Source of the DNA: JAQBGV01 sp032128395
Lineage (GTDB): Bacteria > Planctomycetota > UBA8108 > UBA1146
Reading direction: 5' to 3'
NCBI GenBank assembly: GCA_032128395.1
Contig: JAQBGV010000131.1
Span: 1 to 7,665, forward strand
DNA length: 7,665 nucleotides
Shown: positions 5,893-7,665 of the stretch, in pieces
Layout of the letters: each line of letters starts with the position of its first letter
Position numbering within the stretch: position 1 is the first letter of the stretch
Position numbers and translations under genes: made by a program
The notes under the pieces: model-generated
Databases searched by the model: none
Seen by the model: the letters and a program-made list of their open reading frames with translations, nothing else
Told to the model about the DNA's origin: nothing

Positions 5893-7037
5893 CCGGGGAG
5901 ATGAATCAGTCCAACGAGTCCAATTTCGAGGGCGCCAGCGACGACGCCGATTCCGACGGGAGTGCAAACGTGAACTTCGACATGGAGAACGAGAGTGTGA
6001 GTCCGAGCCCCATCGCGGGGCGTACTCCGGCCACCTCCGTCGCGACACGCTGCGAGTTGGGGCGCGGGCTCGACGTGGGGACCGCCAACCTCGTCAGCGC
6101 GTTGCAGGACGCGGAGGGCAACGTCCACATCAAGATCCAGCGGAACGCGTTCATCGACATCGATTGCGATGACTACACGCGGAACATGCTCACCCGGCTG
6201 AACGTGCAGTACGTGGTGCTCAGCAACCGCATGATCGTGGTGGGAGATCCGGCGTTCGAGCTCGCGAACATCTTCAATCGCGAGACGCGCCGGCCGATGC
6301 GCGACGGGATGATCAGCTCCGACGAGGCGGATGCGCTGCCGATCGAGAAGATGCTCCTGCAGACCCTGCTCGGCAACCCGAGCCACGAGGGGGAGGTCTG
6401 CTACTACTCGGTCCCGGCCGAGCCGATCGATGCCGACCTGAACGTGATCTACCACCAAGGCGTCTTCGGTGGCCTGCTGAAGAGCCTCGGCTTTACCGGC
6501 AAGCCCCTCGTCGAAGGTCACGCGGTAGTCTTCAGCGAGCTGGCCGAGGATGACTTCACCGGGATCGGGATCTCCGGCGGCGGCGGGATGTTCAACATCT
6601 GCGTCAGCTACAAGTCGATCCCGGCACTGAGCTTCTCGACCACTCGCGGCGGCGACTGGATCGATCGCAACGTGGCGAACGTGCTCGGGATCAGCGCCTC
6701 GCGTGCGACGAGCATGAAGGAGAAGGGCGTCGACATCACCCGCCCGAAGAGCCGCGAGGAAGAGGCGATCGAGATCTACTACCGCAACCTGATCTCATAC
6801 ACCCTCAAGAACATCAAGTCGCGCTTCGAGAGCTCGAGCTCGATGCCGAACTTCCCCGACCCGATCACTATCGTCTGCGCAGGCGGCACCTCGCTGATCG
6901 GCGGGTTCATCGAGACGTTCCAGGACGAATTCAACAAGATCAACTTCCCGATTCCGGTGAAGGAGATCCGCCTCGCCGAGGACCCGCTCTACAGCGTGTC
7001 GAAAGGGTGCCTCGTGGCGGCCCTCTCGGAGGCGTAA
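5889..7037 (+). CDS. Divergent actin/MreB-like ATPase
   Basis: A 382-residue protein of the actin/Hsc70/sugar-kinase fold. The phosphate-1 loop is GRGLDVGTANLVSA (58-71). MRDGMIS (137-143) resembles the MreB segment PLKDGVI. The phosphate-2 loop is GIGISGGGGMFNICV (225-239). RGGDWIDRNVANVLG (253-267) matches the GGDxxD helix of MreB, and TIVCAGGTSLIGGF (327-340) is the adenosine loop. DPLYSVSKG (365-373) resembles the MreB ending DPLxxVAxG. This order fits the whole MreB/ParM-type fold. Differences: a disordered, acidic N-terminal extension (about 1-50, ten Asp/Glu and no Lys/Arg before Arg45) and Ser or Ile where the phosphate-2 loop normally has Asp. GTG at 5889 is preferred because it overlaps the previous stop by 4 nt and has AGGGA (5879-5883) at good spacing. 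ATG at 5901, four codons later, has its purine run too close. Nucleotide-driven polymerisation is expected but not shown. No amphipathic N-terminal membrane helix of the MreB type is seen. Confidence 0.88.
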   Translation: MTGEMNQSNESNFEGASDDADSDGSANVNFDMENESVSPSPIAGRTPATSVATRCELGRGLDVGTANLVSALQDAEGNVHIKIQRNAFIDIDCDDYTRNMLTRLNVQYVVLSNRMIVVGDPAFELANIFNRETRRPMRDGMISSDEADALPIEKMLLQTLLGNPSHEGEVCYYSVPAEPIDADLNVIYHQGVFGGLLKSLGFTGKPLVEGHAVVFSELAEDDFTGIGISGGGGMFNICVSYKSIPALSFSTTRGGDWIDRNVANVLGISASRATSMKEKGVDITRPKSREEEAIEIYYRNLISYTLKNIKSRFESSSSMPNFPDPITIVCAGGTSLIGGFIETFQDEFNKINFPIPVKEIRLAEDPLYSVSKGCLVAALSEA

Positions 7038-7065
7038 CCACCCCTTGAGACCACTCTTGCTCGGA

Positions 7066-7101
7066 GGGAGTCCCCACCCATCCCGGGGGCTCCCTTTTTT
7101 T
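7066..7101 (+). terminator. Intrinsic terminator of the coiled-coil / actin-like operon
   Basis: GGGAGTCCCC (7066-7075) pairs with GGGGGCTCCC (7085-7094) over 10 bp with one wobble, around a 9-nt loop, followed directly by seven T (7095-7101). It begins 28 nt after the actin-like gene's stop codon. This is a textbook Rho-independent terminator. Confidence 0.9.
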
Positions 7102-7122
7102 GTTGGCGTCCGCGGGACGATG

Positions 7123-7136
7123 AGCAGCCGGCTGCT
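7123..7136. repeat. Perfect 14-bp palindrome
   Basis: AGCAGCCGGCTGCT is fully self-complementary with no loop. It lies between the operon terminator and the larger palindrome at 7141-7212. It could be a dimeric protein site; there is no other evidence. Confidence 0.5.
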
Positions 7137-7140
7137 GCGT

Positions 7141-7212
7141 TGCGAGGCGCGACTCGATCCTCGACGGGGCGCAGGGCCCCGCCTGCGGTCGAGCCGCACC
7201 TCGCGCCTTGCA
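7141..7212. repeat. 72-nt imperfect palindrome in the convergent intergenic region
   Basis: TGCGAGGCGCGA (7141-7152) pairs with TCGCGCCTTGCA (7201-7212) over 12 bp with one G-T. Inside are CTCGAC (7160-7165) with GTCGAG (7188-7193) and CGCAGG (7170-7175) with CCTGCG (7182-7187), giving a long interrupted hairpin with a 6-nt apical loop. No T tract follows. It may be an intergenic repeat element, a structured RNA or a cruciform-forming site. The following stretch, 7213-7313, holds nothing I recognise. Confidence 0.5.
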
Positions 7213-7326
7213 TCCGACTACTCCTCGTCCCGCTCTTCGTTTGCTGTATGGAGAGAGCGTCGGCTCGTCGGCCTTCTGGGCCGCCTTGCTCCCCGGCTAG
7301 GACACTCGATCGGTTTTTCACCTTCG

Positions 7327-7368
7327 GAAAAAGTAGTGGCCGGGGTGCTCTGCTGAGCACCCCGGCCA
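7327..7368 (-). terminator. Terminator-like hairpin for the minus-strand dockerin-repeat gene
   Basis: GGCCGGGGTGCTC (7338-7350) and GAGCACCCCGGCC (7355-7367) form a perfect 13-bp stem, 14 with the flanking T7337-A7368 pair, and a 4-nt loop. On the minus strand the stem is followed after a few bases by five T (complement of 7328-7332). It lies 44 nt past the minus-strand stop codon. On the plus strand only AATTT follows, so it may also catch read-through weakly. Confidence 0.75.
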
Positions 7369-7411
7369 ATTTCCGGTCCTCTCGAGGGAGGAGCCGGGCG
7401 ATCGCCCTTGC

Positions 7412-7665
7412 CTACGGGCAGAAGGGAAAAGCGAGGCAGTCGAGCGGATCCGCCGTCGGGTCGACCCCGCAGCCGGGGAACGGCGGGGGGAGAGGCAGCG
7501 GTGGTCCGGTCGGGAAGAGCGTACCGAGCGACGCGACCGCGTCCGCGATGTTCAGCGAACCGTCGTCGTTCGAATCCAGCGCGTCCCTGCACGGCGGCGT
7601 GGGGGGGGGGCCGATCGGGAAGAGCACGTTCAGCGTGGCCACCGCGTCCGCGATGTTGAAGCTAC
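7412..7665 (-). CDS. C-terminal part of a protein with dockerin-like repeats (5' end outside the window)
   Basis: The frame is open from the right edge to TAG at 7412-7414, showing the last 83 residues; the start is not in the window. Two similar repeats are visible. The first is partial, SFNIADAVATLNVLF (first 15 visible residues). The second is DSNDDGSLNIADAVASLGTLF in two parts: DSNDDG, the calcium-loop pattern DxNDDG, then LNIADAV. Each is followed by a Pro-rich FPxGPP segment. The protein ends with a CGVDPTADPLDC block and a final CP. This resembles dockerin type I-like calcium-binding repeats found at the C-termini of secreted or surface proteins, notably in Planctomycetota. In such proteins they are assumed to mediate attachment or complex assembly; the function of the full protein cannot be told from here. 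A GTG at 7642 is only an internal Val codon inside the repeat and not a credible start. Confidence 0.85.
   Translation of the reverse strand, partial: SFNIADAVATLNVLFPIGPPPTPPCRDALDSNDDGSLNIADAVASLGTLFPTGPPLPLPPPFPGCGVDPTADPLDCLAFPFCP

Noticed and set aside
7314..7332. TTTTTC / GAAAAA inverted repeat as a separate terminator
   Set aside because: The stem is only 6 bp and A-T rich; the A run is better explained as the T tract of the minus-strand terminator at 7337-7368.
7045..7356. Plus-strand open frame of 103 codons after the actin-like gene
   Set aside because: It runs straight through the intrinsic terminator and two palindromes, has no ribosome binding site of note and shows no domain.

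Overview
This GC-rich window has long antisense shadow ORFs almost everywhere, so genes were called on domain content, start context and spacing. It holds six genes: five complete and one cut by the right edge. The best taxonomic hint is the last gene. Its dockerin-like repeats (Asp-x-Asn-Asp-Asp-Gly followed by Asn-Ile-Ala-Asp-Ala-Val) and Cys/Pro-rich C-terminus are of a type common in secreted proteins of Planctomycetota and related environmental lineages. Planctomycetota is therefore a reasonable but unproven guess; no rRNA or other phylogenetic marker is present.

Layout. Positions 1-136 are a hairpin-rich intergenic patch with two identical 38-nt repeats. Next, on the minus strand (154-1803), is a GAF/AAA+/Fis sigma-54-dependent activator. 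It is divergent from a plus-strand pair: ndk (nucleoside diphosphate kinase, 2062-2514) and, 9 nt later, an RqcH/NFACT ribosome-quality-control protein (2524-4059). The 258-bp divergent region contains possible back-to-back -10 boxes. After a 182-nt gap comes a lipoprotein with TPR-like helices (4242-4940).

The most interesting part is 4941-7101. A 292-nt leader carries a candidate promoter, a long-armed dyad and a stem-loop that would cover the ribosome binding site. It precedes a two-gene operon: a coiled-coil protein with a basic tail (5233-5892), overlapped by 4 nt by a divergent actin/MreB-like ATPase (5889-7037). A strong intrinsic terminator ends the unit (7066-7101). The tight coupling, the opposite charge of the two tails and the unusual phosphate-2 loop suggest a dedicated two-component cytoskeletal or positioning system that I cannot match to a named family.

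The convergent intergenic region 7038-7411 contains the operon terminator, a 14-bp palindrome, a 72-nt imperfect palindrome and a second terminator-like hairpin serving the minus-strand dockerin-repeat gene (7412 to the window edge). Positions 7213-7313 show nothing I can name. No tRNA, rRNA, CRISPR array, insertion sequence or att site was seen.
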